From positions 1-10,924 of the forward strand of contig JAEVZM010000320.1 of the NCBI GenBank assembly GCA_023392225.1: a stretch of 10,924 bases of DNA, in the 5' to 3' direction. The position numbers and the translations under genes were made by a program. Shown here one piece after another: positions 1 to 7,191 of the stretch (positions are counted from its first letter, which is position 1; each line of letters begins with the position of its first letter). Below the pieces are notes generated by a model that saw only the letters and a program-made list of their open reading frames with translations, made no database searches and was not told where the DNA came from. The DNA is from Pseudomonadota bacterium. Lineage in GTDB: Bacteria; Pseudomonadota; Alphaproteobacteria; Rhizobiales; Kaistiaceae.

Positions 1-515
1 GCCTCGTGGGCAACGGCACGGGTGGTGTGGACGACCTCGACGTCGTTGAGCGGATCGACGCCGTAGTCGGCGAGGAGCTGCGACGGGCAGAGATGGCCCG
101 AGGTCGAGCCGATGTCGTCCATCGCCACCTTCTTGCCCTTGAGATCGGTGGGACGGACCACGTCGGAATTGGCCATCACCACCCAGCCGCAGAAGTAGTC
201 GGGACGGCTGAGGCCGACCACGGTGGTGGCGTTGGTCATCTTGTTGATGACCACGTATTCGGCCGGGCCGGTGATCACGAAATCGACCCGCTTGGCGCGG
301 AGCGCCTCGGCGGCGGCGGTGCGGCTCGCGACGGGGAAGAACTCGAAGCTCTCGCCGGTCGCCTCCTCGAGGGCGGCCTTGAACGGGCCCCAGTCGGTCT
401 GGAGCTGCTCGAGCCCCTCGACGTCGGTGATCGCCAGCTTGAAGGTTTCGGCGGCGGCCGGGACCGCCATGAGTGCGGTGAACGCCGCGGCGGCGAGAGT
501 GGTGGTGATGCGCAT
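1..515 (-). CDS. PhnD-like phosphate/phosphonate ABC transporter substrate-binding protein (3' end outside window)
   Basis: Periplasmic binding protein of an ABC importer in the phosphate/phosphite/phosphonate (PhnD-like) group; it would capture a small anion and deliver it to a membrane permease not seen here. The 171 visible codons show a signal peptide at about residues 1-22 (basic start, hydrophobic core, AAA-E junction). A mature domain beginning TFKLAITDVEG follows, then the RVDFVITGPAEYVVI strand-loop typical of PhnD proteins and a GSTSG ligand-loop motif at 136-140. Cysteines lie at about 109 and 143. The ATG is preceded by AGGGGA six bases upstream, which fixes the start. The gene runs off the left edge, so roughly the C-terminal 100-130 residues expected for the family are missing. 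The family is fairly sure; the actual ligand cannot be told from sequence. Confidence 0.82.
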   Translation of the reverse strand, partial: MRITTTLAAAAFTALMAVPAAAETFKLAITDVEGLEQLQTDWGPFKAALEEATGESFEFFPVASRTAAAEALRAKRVDFVITGPAEYVVINKMTNATTVVGLSRPDYFCGWVVMANSDVVRPTDLKGKKVAMDDIGSTSGHLCPSQLLADYGVDPLNDVEVVHTTRAVAHE

Positions 516-534
516 CGTCAATCCCCTGGTCTCG

Positions 535-552
535 CGGCGGGCGAATCCGCCG
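535..552 (-). other. Small GC hairpin in the leader of the binding-protein gene
   Basis: Perfect 6-bp inverted repeat (CGGCGG / CCGCCG, 6-base loop) about 20 bases upstream of the binding-protein start codon. If transcribed it would sit just above the ribosome binding site. Short GC palindromes are common in such GC-rich DNA, so a role is only possible. The rest of the 516-649 gap shows no convincing gene. Confidence 0.2.
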
Positions 553-619
553 TCATGAGGGGAACCTCACCAGCCGCCCGTTGCGTGGGAATGACGTGCA
601 CATGACGCCGGCATGAAGA

Positions 620-639
620 CCCGGCTAAGCAATGCCGGG
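620..639 (-). terminator. Possible weak terminator hairpin after the SecD-like gene
   Basis: Perfect 6-bp stem CCCGGC / GCCGGG with an 8-base loop, lying 11 bases beyond the stop of the SecD P1-like gene. A second GC palindrome (634-650) touches it. There is no T-run, so this is not a canonical intrinsic terminator; it may only stabilise the 3' end. Confidence 0.25.
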
Positions 640-649
640 CCGGGCCCGG

Positions 650-1015
650 CTAGGGCGAGACGATCTCCACCTCGATCAGCCCGCCGTCGCGGAGCCGCAT
701 GGCGAGACGCCCCGCCTCCTCGGCCGTCATCGAGCCGCTGATCGTGATGCTGCCCCCGAGAATCGGCTCGCGGATCACCGGCGCCGAGACCACCTCGTCA
801 TCGACCCGGATCTCGAGCGTCCTGCCGATATTGGCGGCCGTGAGCTCGGCGAAGGCACGGCTCGAGTCCGCATCGAAGCTGGCGTTCACCACCGCCGCAC
901 CCGTCGCATCGAACGAGGCGAGCGCGGAGACGACCTTCAGCGTCACCGGTGCGGCGTGGGCCGTTGCCGCGCCGAGGATCAGGAGGGCGGAGATCACGCC
1001 GAAGAGAGCACGCAT
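650..1015 (-). CDS. Small secreted SecD P1-head-domain protein
   Basis: A 121-residue exported protein. Residues 1-21 form a signal peptide (MRALFGV, hydrophobic core, AHA-A junction). Almost all of the rest matches the P1 head subdomain of the Sec translocon subunit SecD: FDADSSRAFAELTAANIG, then a short strand (LEIRVDDEVVSAPVI), then GGSITISGSMTAEEA and the LAMRLRDGGL helix near the end. In SecD this domain is periplasmic and lies between membrane segments 1 and 2; here it stands alone with no membrane helices, so it cannot be a translocase subunit. The start was chosen because it gives a complete signal peptide and has GAGGT five bases upstream; an upstream extension to 1162 lacks these and overlaps the divergent gene. 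Function unknown. A periplasmic accessory role is inference only. The domain match is made by eye but is strong. Confidence 0.8.
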   Translation of the reverse strand: MRALFGVISALLILGAATAHAAPVTLKVVSALASFDATGAAVVNASFDADSSRAFAELTAANIGRTLEIRVDDEVVSAPVIREPILGGSITISGSMTAEEAGRLAMRLRDGGLIEVEIVSP

Positions 1016-1064
1016 CACGACCTCGCGGTTTGAAATGACAGGCGCAGTATGGTGGTTTCGGCGC

Positions 1065-1844
1065 ATGTCCAGTCTCGCACGATTCGCGCTCGCCGCCCTC
1101 ACCCTCGCCGTATCCGCCGGCGCCGCCTCCGCCACCTGCCGGAGCGAGGCGTTCGACGGCAAGGACTACATCATCTGCAGCTACGACCTCGCGGCAAGCG
1201 ACCTCCGCTTCTTCTGGAAGGACCCGAACGGCCGTCCGTTCGGCACCTTCACCGGCCTCTCGGGCTACCTCGAGGGCCATGGCGAGCGGCTTGCCTTCGC
1301 CACCAATGGCGGCATGTACGGGGCCGACTACGCGCCGATCGGCCTCTATGTCGAGAACGGCGAAAAGCTCGCCGGCGCCAACACGACCTCGTCCGACCCC
1401 GACGTCCGGCCCATCCCCAATTTCTACAAGAAGCCCAACGGCATCTTCTATGTCGGCAAGGACGGCACGGCCGGCGTCATGGAGACCGAGGCCTTCCTCG
1501 CTGCCGCCCCGGACGTCCGTTATGCGACCCAGTCGGGCCCGATGCTGCTCGTCGACGGCGAGATCCACCCGATGTTCATCCCCGGCTCGAGCGACCTCAA
1601 TCCCCGCAACGGCGTCTGCGCGCCGACGCCGAGCACGGTCGACTTCGTCATCACGACCGGCAGCGTCAACTTCCACGACTTCGCGACCCTCTTCCGCGAC
1701 CATCTCGGCTGCAAGGACGCCCTCTTCCTCGACGGCGGCTCCGCCTCGGCCCTCTACGCACCCGAGCTCGGCCGGAACGACGGCCCCGGCCATGGCGGCT
1801 TCGGCCCGATCATCGGCGTCGTGACCAAGGCGCCCGGCGGCTAG
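1065..1844 (+). CDS. Exported phosphodiester glycosidase family protein (DUF2233/NAGPA domain)
   Basis: A 259-residue secreted protein. Residues 1-23 are a signal peptide (MSSLARF, alanine/leucine core, ASA-T). The remainder is one DUF2233-type domain related to the catalytic domain of N-acetylglucosamine-1-phosphodiester alpha-N-acetylglucosaminidase. Family hallmarks are FATNGGMYGADYAPIGLYVENG at 78-99 (broken here: NGGMY, then PIGLY), QSGPMLL at 156-162, RNGVC at 181-185, LFLDGGSASALY at 220-231 and a C-terminal PIIGVV strand. The protein probably acts in the periplasm on a sugar phosphodiester, but the bacterial substrate is unknown. Cysteines at 25, 38, 185 and 216 could form disulfides. 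An in-frame ATG at 1035 would add ten residues rich in Trp/Arg; I prefer 1065 because it starts a clean signal peptide. Only 49 bp separate it from the divergent SecD-like gene. Confidence 0.87.
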   Translation: MSSLARFALAALTLAVSAGAASATCRSEAFDGKDYIICSYDLAASDLRFFWKDPNGRPFGTFTGLSGYLEGHGERLAFATNGGMYGADYAPIGLYVENGEKLAGANTTSSDPDVRPIPNFYKKPNGIFYVGKDGTAGVMETEAFLAAAPDVRYATQSGPMLLVDGEIHPMFIPGSSDLNPRNGVCAPTPSTVDFVITTGSVNFHDFATLFRDHLGCKDALFLDGGSASALYAPELGRNDGPGHGGFGPIIGVVTKAPGG

Positions 1845-1858
1845 CTGCAGCGGGCGCC
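1829..1858 (+). terminator. GC hairpin at the end of the DUF2233 gene
   Basis: Perfect 8-bp arms GGCGCCCG (1829-1836) and CGGGCGCC (1851-1858) enclose a 14-base loop that contains the TAG stop of the DUF2233 gene. It sits 58 bases before the leuD start. No T-tract follows, so termination is plausible but unproven; a role in protecting the 3' end is the alternative. Confidence 0.4.
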
Positions 1859-1862
1859 ACCC

Positions 1863-1891
1863 TTGACGTCACGCCTGGCACGGCGCACATG
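1863..1891 (+). promoter_or_regulatory. Weak candidate leuD promoter
   Basis: TTGACG at 1863-1868 is a good -35 hexamer. Seventeen bases later CACATG (1886-1891) is a poor -10. It lies just after the GC hairpin and 25 bases before the leuD start, a sensible place for a separate leuD promoter. Support is only from position and one hexamer. Confidence 0.25.
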
Positions 1892-1915
1892 AGGCGCCAG
1901 AAGAGGACATCCGCC

Positions 1916-2521
1916 ATGCAGAAGTTCACCACGCTGACCGCCGTCGCTGCGCCGCTCAACATCATGAACGTCGACACCGACATGATCATTCCGAAGGATT
2001 ACCTGAAGACGATCGAGCGGACCGGGCTTGGTCGCGGGCTTTTCTCGGAGATGCGCTATAATGAGGACGGGACCGAGAACCCGGACTTCGTCCTCAACAA
2101 GCCGGCCTACCGCAAGGCGCAGATCCTCGTCGCCGGCGACAATTTCGGCTGCGGGTCGAGCCGCGAGCATGCCCCCTGGGCGCTGCTCGACTACGGCATC
2201 CGCTGCGTGATCTCGACCGGCTTCGCCGACATCTTCTACAACAACTGCTTCAAGAACGGCATCCTGCCGATCACCGTCTCCAAGGAAGACCTCGACAAGC
2301 TGATGGACGACGCCGACCGCGGCGCCAATGCGACCATCACCGTCGATCTCGCCTCGCAGGAGATCCACGGCCCGGACGGCGGCGTGGTGAAGTTCGAGAT
2401 CGACCCGTTCAAGAAGCATTGCCTGCTCAACGGCCTCGACGACATCGGCCTGACGCTCGAGAAGGTTTCGCATCTCGACGCCTACGAGCAGCGCGCAGCC
2501 GTGTCCCGCCCCTGGGCCTGA
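1916..2521 (+). CDS. leuD: 3-isopropylmalate dehydratase small subunit
   Basis: Small (swivel-domain) subunit of isopropylmalate isomerase. With LeuC it converts 2-isopropylmalate to 3-isopropylmalate in leucine biosynthesis, in the cytoplasm; the [4Fe-4S] cluster is on LeuC, which is not in this window. The protein is 201 residues, the usual family length. Visible hallmarks are NVDTDMIIPKDYL at 18-30, the substrate-loop motif GDNFGCGSSREHAPWAL at 74-90, the ADIFYNNCFKNGILPI segment at 104-119 and a C-terminal DPFKKHCLLNGLDDIGLTL helix. The ATG is preceded by AGAGGA at a fitting distance. An in-frame ATG at 1889 would add nine basic residues and is less likely. leuC and leuB are not neighbours here, as is common in alphaproteobacteria, where leuC and leuD are often separated. 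Confidence 0.97.
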   Translation: MQKFTTLTAVAAPLNIMNVDTDMIIPKDYLKTIERTGLGRGLFSEMRYNEDGTENPDFVLNKPAYRKAQILVAGDNFGCGSSREHAPWALLDYGIRCVISTGFADIFYNNCFKNGILPITVSKEDLDKLMDDADRGANATITVDLASQEIHGPDGGVVKFEIDPFKKHCLLNGLDDIGLTLEKVSHLDAYEQRAAVSRPWA

Positions 2522-2547
2522 TCCCGGCCCACCACCCCATCCGGTCT

Positions 2548-2580
2548 CCGCAGTTCTGCCGGAAATCGGCACAACTGCGG
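2548..2580. repeat. Strong 33-nt hairpin downstream of leuD
   Basis: Arms CCGCAGTT (2548-2555) and AACTGCGG (2573-2580) pair perfectly. After one C-C mismatch they continue with TGCCG / CGGCA around a GAAAT loop. This gives 13 base pairs over 33 nt, starting 27 bases after the leuD stop. It is the most convincing transcription-end structure for leuD, though only a mixed sequence rather than a T-run follows. A dyad operator is the other reading. Confidence 0.55.
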
Positions 2581-2601
2581 CGTGAATTCGTGATTCACGC
2601 C
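2579..2601. repeat. Second inverted repeat before the AsmA-like gene
   Basis: Perfect 9-bp arms GGCGTGAAT (2579-2587) and ATTCACGCC (2593-2601) around TCGTG. It overlaps the end of the preceding hairpin by two bases and lies 63 bases before the AsmA-like start. It is less GC-rich than its surroundings, which suits a regulator operator better than a terminator. Confidence 0.5.
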
Positions 2602-2663
2602 TTGCTCATGCCTTCTGCGCTAGCAAGGATGGTGTGTCGCAAGCTCGAACCGGCGGGGCCGGG

Positions 2664-5501
2664 ATGAAGCGGATTCTCGTGCGCGTAGGCATCATCGTCG
2701 CGATCGTCGCGGCGGTGTATCTGGTCGTGGTCAACGTCGCGCTGAACCTTCCCGCGACCCAGGCCTTCTTCAACAGCACCCTGGGCGGCAAGGTGATCCT
2801 GTCCTGGGACCGGGCGTGGAGCTGGTTCCCGCTCCGGCTCAGCGTCACCAATCTCAAGGTCAACGGCCAGTCCTGGTCGCAGCAGTTCGAGGTCACCGCC
2901 CCCTCGGCGACGGGCGCCATCGACCTTCCTGCGCTCCTCACCCGCACCATCCGCTTCAACGACATCCGGAGCGCCGACGTCACCGTCCGCTTCCGCCCCC
3001 GGCCGAGCCCCGACAAGGACGACGCGGTGCTCCGCCCGTTCTATCCCGAGATCCCGGGCCGGGACCCGAACCTCGAGGCCGAGGCGGTGCCGACCCAGTC
3101 GCCGGGATGGCTGCTGGTGCTCGACTTCGAGGAGATCAGCGGCAGCAACGACGTGTGGATCGCCGCCAACCGCATGACCCTCGCCGGCGAGGCGGCGGCG
3201 GTCTTCTCGCACCAGGGCCGCCACGGCCCGCTCGCCATCAGCGACGGCAGCCTCGATCTCAAGGTCTCTTCGGTGAGCATCGCCGGCCAGAAGGTCGCCG
3301 ACAGCGGATCGCTCGCCGGCACCTTCGGCTTCGAGAGCTTCGTGCCCCAGGAGAATCGCGGCGGCAAGATCTTCGAGCACCTGATCCTCGACGCCGACAT
3401 CGACCTGCCGATCGACGGTCTCGACTTCCTCAACACCTTCCTCGACAAGGCGGCCGACATGACGGTCGGCGGGCGCGGCAGCCTCAAGGGCCATGTCGCC
3501 TACAAGCTCGGCCAGCTGACGCCGGGGGCCGACATCCTGATCGATGCCGAGACGCTGCGGGTCGACCTCCTGCCCTACACTGTGAAAGGCGCGGGCACCG
3601 TCACCGCCAAGGTCGACGCGGCCGTGCCGAACGAGATTTCTGCCCACCTCGCCTTTTCCACCATCAAGACGACCCAGGCCGGCGAGGAGCACAGCCTGTT
3701 CGAGGGTACCGACATCGGCATCGACGTGGTGCGCTCGCCGGTCATCTTCCCCGAAGAGCTGACGGAGCAGGTGCCACGCAGCGTGAAGTTCGCCCTGCCG
3801 AGCGTCAAGGTTCCGGACATCAGCGTCTACCAGCGCTTCCTCCCCGACGAATGGAACGCGACGCTGGTCGGCGGTACCGGCTCGCTCGAGGGAACGGCGA
3901 TGATGTCGGGCGCCGAGCTCTCGACCGACCTCACGCTTCGCTCGGACGATGCCTCGGTCCGCATGACCAAGGACACCTTCGAGACCAGCCTCGCCTTCAA
4001 GCTCAAGGCCTCCGGCACCGCCGATTCCAAGGCGGCGCGGGTGAACCTCACCGGCACCTATATCGCGCTCGACGACTCGCGCTTCACGTCCGCGACCGGG
4101 GCCAAGTCGACCCCGTGGCAAACCCGGTTCGAGATTCTCGACGGCGAGACGATCTTCAAGCTGCCGGACGACCAGGACCCGAAGACGGGCGTCGTCGGCT
4201 TCTGGAGCCTGTTCCAGAAGAGCGAGCTGAAGTCGATGCTGAGCAATGTCGACGGGCACGTGCTCGGCAAGCTCATCGTCTCCAACCTCGACTGGATGAC
4301 GGTGCTGTTCAAGAAGCCGTTCACGATCGACATCGGCAAATCCGCTGAGGTCGATGCCGACCTTACCGTGGCCGAAGGACGCCTCACGGCGGACTCCTCG
4401 CTCAGCATGGCACCGACGACGTTCACGCTCGGCATTCTCGACTACATCATCGAGGGCACCGGCGGCTTCGCCCTTGCCGTGACGCGGGCCGACGTGAAGC
4501 CGGACCTGAGCCTTACGGCAACGATCGGCGGCGGCTCGCTCAGGCTCCAGGACGAGAAGACCGCCGTGGTGTCGGAGGTCACGATCAACGTCGTTGCCCA
4601 GGCCAAGAACGTCTCGCCCAAGGACGGCGGCGACCTCCGGCGTGTGGAGATGACCATCCCCACCGCGACCATCACCGACATGTCGACCTACAATGCCTAC
4701 CTGCCCAAGAACGCGCCGATCAAGCTGCTCAACGGCACGGGCAAGCTCAGCGCCAAGCTCCTGATGATCGGGCAGAACAGCACAACCGGCTACATGAAGC
4801 TGGCGACGTCGCGGGTCGATGCCGACATCCAGGGCGACCGCATCTCCGGCCTGATCAACCTCGACGTCACGATCCCCGGGGGCTCGGCACAGGACCGGCG
4901 CTTCAACATCTCCGGGTCCAAGCTCACCCTCAGCGACGTCCAGGTCACCGGACGGCACGCGACCGGCGGCTGGGGCGGCGACGTCACCATCAGCAAGGGC
5001 AGCGTGGTCTGGAAGCGCCCTGCCACCCTCGACATGAGCGGCACCTTCCACATGAAGGACGCCCAGCCGATCCTTGCCATCTTCCAGGCCAACCGGAAGG
5101 AGAACAAGTGGCTCGACAAGCTGCTCGACCTCCGCAACATCAACGGCCAGTTCACGCTGAAGACGGCGCCCGACAGCATCGTCATTCCATACGCCTTCGC
5201 CACCTCCAACACCTTCGACGTCGGCGCCAAGGGCATCTTCGGCGCGAGCGGCAGCCAGGGCGTCTTCTACGCCCGGACCGGCAAGCTCGCCGGCGTGCTG
5301 GCAATCGACAGGGGCAACAAGAAGTTCGGGCTTATCGATGCCACGCGAAAGTTCGAGTCCTACAAGCCCGGCGGTCCGCTCCCCGGCATCAACGACGCCC
5401 AGAAGGGACCGGCCCATGTCGACGTCTCGGCGCCGCTCAAGCCGCCGCAGCCGGTCGCCAAGCCGAAGAAGCAGCCGTTCTCGCTGTTCAAGAAGCGCTG
5501 A
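2664..5501 (+). CDS. AsmA-like membrane-anchored envelope protein
   Basis: A 945-residue protein with one N-terminal membrane anchor (about residues 4-26, after MKRILVR) and a very long, beta-strand-rich periplasmic body with no other hydrophobic segments. Early residues such as ALNLPATQAFF, the SWFPLRLSVTNLKVNG strand pair and the repeated short amphipathic strands fit the AsmA-like superfamily (AsmA, TamB, YhdP, YdbH). These proteins form elongated grooves involved in lipid transport or outer-membrane assembly. The C-terminus has a conserved-looking block (FDVGAKGIFG, then DRGNKKFGLIDATRKFESY) and a basic tail KPKKQPFSLFKKR. An upstream GTG at 2634 would add ten residues; ATG 2664 places the basic segment directly before the membrane helix. 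Which AsmA-like subfamily applies I cannot say. It may be cotranscribed with yciB, 61 bp downstream. Confidence 0.75.
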   Translation: MKRILVRVGIIVAIVAAVYLVVVNVALNLPATQAFFNSTLGGKVILSWDRAWSWFPLRLSVTNLKVNGQSWSQQFEVTAPSATGAIDLPALLTRTIRFNDIRSADVTVRFRPRPSPDKDDAVLRPFYPEIPGRDPNLEAEAVPTQSPGWLLVLDFEEISGSNDVWIAANRMTLAGEAAAVFSHQGRHGPLAISDGSLDLKVSSVSIAGQKVADSGSLAGTFGFESFVPQENRGGKIFEHLILDADIDLPIDGLDFLNTFLDKAADMTVGGRGSLKGHVAYKLGQLTPGADILIDAETLRVDLLPYTVKGAGTVTAKVDAAVPNEISAHLAFSTIKTTQAGEEHSLFEGTDIGIDVVRSPVIFPEELTEQVPRSVKFALPSVKVPDISVYQRFLPDEWNATLVGGTGSLEGTAMMSGAELSTDLTLRSDDASVRMTKDTFETSLAFKLKASGTADSKAARVNLTGTYIALDDSRFTSATGAKSTPWQTRFEILDGETIFKLPDDQDPKTGVVGFWSLFQKSELKSMLSNVDGHVLGKLIVSNLDWMTVLFKKPFTIDIGKSAEVDADLTVAEGRLTADSSLSMAPTTFTLGILDYIIEGTGGFALAVTRADVKPDLSLTATIGGGSLRLQDEKTAVVSEVTINVVAQAKNVSPKDGGDLRRVEMTIPTATITDMSTYNAYLPKNAPIKLLNGTGKLSAKLLMIGQNSTTGYMKLATSRVDADIQGDRISGLINLDVTIPGGSAQDRRFNISGSKLTLSDVQVTGRHATGGWGGDVTISKGSVVWKRPATLDMSGTFHMKDAQPILAIFQANRKENKWLDKLLDLRNINGQFTLKTAPDSIVIPYAFATSNTFDVGAKGIFGASGSQGVFYARTGKLAGVLAIDRGNKKFGLIDATRKFESYKPGGPLPGINDAQKGPAHVDVSAPLKPPQPVAKPKKQPFSLFKKR

Positions 5502-5513
5502 CAGCCGGAGCCT

Positions 5514-5535
5514 CGTGCGTGCCCACTGGCGCACG
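5514..5535 (+). terminator. Hairpin between the AsmA-like gene and yciB
   Basis: Arms CGTGCG (5514-5519) and CGCACG (5530-5535) are perfectly complementary. An alternative register pairs CGTGC with GCACG and adds an inner GCC/GGC helix with a CACT loop. It lies 13 bases after the AsmA-like stop. No T-run follows, so it is at best a partial terminator or processing site. Confidence 0.3.
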
Positions 5536-5562
5536 GCGCCACTTCGGCATAAGTAGTCCGCC

Positions 5563-6210
5563 GTGACCTTCGAGCCCGCACCCAATAGCCCCGGCGAAAA
5601 GCGGATCAATCCGCTGCTCAAGCTCCTGCTCGAGCTCGGGCCGCTCGCCGTGTTCTTCTTCGCCAATGCGCGCGGCGAGTGGCTGGCGGAGCGGCTGCCG
5701 GCCCTCGGCGCGCTCGGTGGCCCGCTGTTCGTGGCGACCGCGCTGTTCGTCGTCGCCACGGTAGTCTCGCTGGTGGTATCGCTGGCGGTGCTGCGCCACC
5801 TGCCGATCATGCCGCTGGTCAGCGGCGCCGTGGTCCTGGTCTTCGGCGGCCTCGCGCTGTGGCTCCACGACGAGACCTTCATCAAGATGAAGCCGACCAT
5901 CATCAACGCGCTGTTCGGGGGGACGCTGCTGGTCGGCCTCGCCTTCGGCAAGCCGCTGCTCGGCTATGTCTTCGATTCCGCCTTCCGCCTCACCGACGAG
6001 GGCTGGTCGAAGCTGACGCTGCGCTGGGGCATCTTCCTGGTGATCCTGGCGGTGCTCAACGAGGTCGTCTGGCGTTCGGTCTCGACGGATGCCTGGGTCA
6101 ACTTCAAGGTTTTCGGCCTGGTGGCGATCACCTTCGTCTTCACCCTCCTGCAGCTGCCGCTGATCAACCGCTACAGCCTCCCCGACGAGGAAGAGAAGCC
6201 GACGCCGTGA
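5563..6210 (+). CDS. yciB: Septation protein A / inner membrane protein YciB (IspZ family)
   Basis: A 215-residue polytopic inner-membrane protein of the YciB/IspZ (intracellular septation protein A) family, linked to cell envelope synthesis and division-site elongation. Hydrophobic segments lie at about 20-36, 53-78, 83-101, 113-136, 154-170 and 181-200. Family signatures are NPLLKLLLELGPLAVFF at 16-32, KMKPTIINALFG at 108-119 and the RWGIFLVILAVLNEVVWR segment at 154-171. The start is a GTG and the length matches the family only from here. The stop overlaps the next start by four bases (GTGA), so the UPF0314 gene is probably translated by coupling. In rhizobial relatives this gene often lies close to ftsY and the ccm genes; here an AsmA-like gene precedes it. 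Confidence 0.93.
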   Translation: MTFEPAPNSPGEKRINPLLKLLLELGPLAVFFFANARGEWLAERLPALGALGGPLFVATALFVVATVVSLVVSLAVLRHLPIMPLVSGAVVLVFGGLALWLHDETFIKMKPTIINALFGGTLLVGLAFGKPLLGYVFDSAFRLTDEGWSKLTLRWGIFLVILAVLNEVVWRSVSTDAWVNFKVFGLVAITFVFTLLQLPLINRYSLPDEEEKPTP

Positions 6211-6775
6211 GCCCGGGCGCGACCGCGCGGCACGACACCGCCGTCGTCGTTGCCGGCTTGGCGATCATTGCGCGCCAGGCGGGCCTGCTCCTGTGGATGG
6301 GCCAGCCGGCGATCAACCCGGACGGGGGCGGCGGCATCTGGGGGGCCGGCCCCTCGACCTCGCGTCAGCTGTTCGACTGGTATTCCGGCTCCCACATCGT
6401 CCACGGTTTCCTGTTCTACTGGCTGACCTGGCTGGTCCTGCCGCGCTGGAGCGTCGACCGCCGCGGCCTCGTCGCGATGCTGGTCGAGGCGGCCTGGGAG
6501 GTGGTCGAGAACACCCCTTGGGTGATCGACCGCTATCGCGACGTGACGGTGTCGGGCGACTATGTCGGCGACACCGTGGTCAATTCCGTCTTCGACCTCG
6601 GGCGATGCTGCTCGGCTTCTGGCTCGCCGCGAAGCAGCCGGTGTGGCTTACCGTGGCGCTCGCCATCGCGCTCGAACTCGGCGCGCTGATCGCCATCCGC
6701 GACAACCTCACGCTCAACGTGCTGATGCTGCTCTGGCCGGTGGACGCCATCCGGATCTGGCAGGCGGGGGGCTGA
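6207..6775 (+). pseudogene. UPF0314 (DUF2585) membrane protein, frameshifted
   Basis: Homologue of the UPF0314/DUF2585 family of small membrane proteins found mainly in rhizobia; function unknown. Read as one protein it would be 189 residues, the family length. Hallmarks are PSTSRQLFDWYSGSHIVHGF at about 49-68, EAAWEVVENTPWVIDRYRD and GDYVGDTVVNSVFD, then AMLLGFWLA and a LTLNVLMLLWPVDAIRIW end. The reading frame breaks after about residue 132. The bases CTCGGGCGATG at 6597-6607 lack one G needed to read DLG-AMLL. Without correction, translation leaves the family at 6602 and stops at 6689, giving a 160-residue product lacking the last two hydrophobic segments. It starts at a GTG overlapping the yciB stop. 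This is either a real one-base deletion or a base error in a G run. Confidence 0.85.
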
Positions 6776-6777
6776 GC

Positions 6778-7191
6778 TCACATCCCGAGCAGCGGAACGC
6801 CCTCGGCCTCGGCGGCAACCCGCAGCGCCCGGTCCATCGTGGCGAGCGGCAACCCGCGCCGCATGGCCAGTTCGAGATAGCACGCGTCATAGACGGTCAG
6901 GGCATGGCGCGCCGCAAGATCGAGGGCTTCCGCCCAGGCTCGGGTGCTCGTCTCGGGATCGATTGCGATCGGAAGCGCCGCCAGATTTGCGAGTGCGGCG
7001 TCACGCATGCGCGCGTCGTACCGGCCGCGCCGGACACCCTGAAGCAGCGTGTTGGCGACCTCCAGCGGCCAATGGGAGGGAGCCCAGGCCCCTTCGACGG
7101 CCACCCGCGACAGGAGTGCGTCCCTCTCGGCGCTCCACTCGTCGCCGTAGAACCACGCCAAAGTGACCGATGCGTCGAGGACGAAGCTCAC
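6778..7191 (-). CDS. vapC: VapC-family PIN-domain toxin
   Basis: A 137-residue PIN-domain ribonuclease, the toxin half of a type II toxin-antitoxin pair; VapC toxins cleave specific RNAs in a Mg2+-dependent way. The acidic catalytic residues are all present: D6 in LDASVTLAWF, E44 in LEVANTLL, D102 in YDACYLELAM and D120 in LATMDRAL. The nuclease therefore looks intact. The start is a GTG whose GTGA overlaps the stop of the upstream antitoxin gene, so antitoxin and toxin are translationally coupled in the usual antitoxin-first order. Its stop lies only two bases from the convergent UPF0314 stop. The RNA target cannot be predicted from sequence. Confidence 0.93.
   Translation of the reverse strand: MSFVLDASVTLAWFYGDEWSAERDALLSRVAVEGAWAPSHWPLEVANTLLQGVRRGRYDARMRDAALANLAALPIAIDPETSTRAWAEALDLAARHALTVYDACYLELAMRRGLPLATMDRALRVAAEAEGVPLLGM

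Noticed and set aside
6..605. 199-codon plus-strand open frame at the left edge
   Set aside because: It is antisense to the binding-protein gene, which has a signal peptide and the GSTSG motif.
1021..1060. TTGAAA at 1030-1035 as a -35 box for the DUF2233 gene
   Set aside because: No acceptable -10 hexamer lies at 16-18 bases spacing; the nearest TATGGT is only 12 bases away.
798..1793. 331-codon minus-strand open frame opposite the DUF2233 gene
   Set aside because: It overlaps two genes with clear family motifs, and its translation is low-complexity antisense.
1049..1915. Upstream in-frame extension of leuD, which would give a 490-residue fusion
   Set aside because: The extra part is an out-of-frame, arginine-rich reading of the DUF2233 gene; LeuD has its normal length and a ribosome site at 1916.
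2595..5951. Very long minus-strand open frame (1118 codons) opposite the AsmA-like and yciB genes
   Set aside because: Its product is rich in Arg, Gly, Val, Asp and Glu with no recognisable domain, typical of the antisense of a GC-rich gene; the plus-strand reading has a membrane anchor and a coherent domain pattern.
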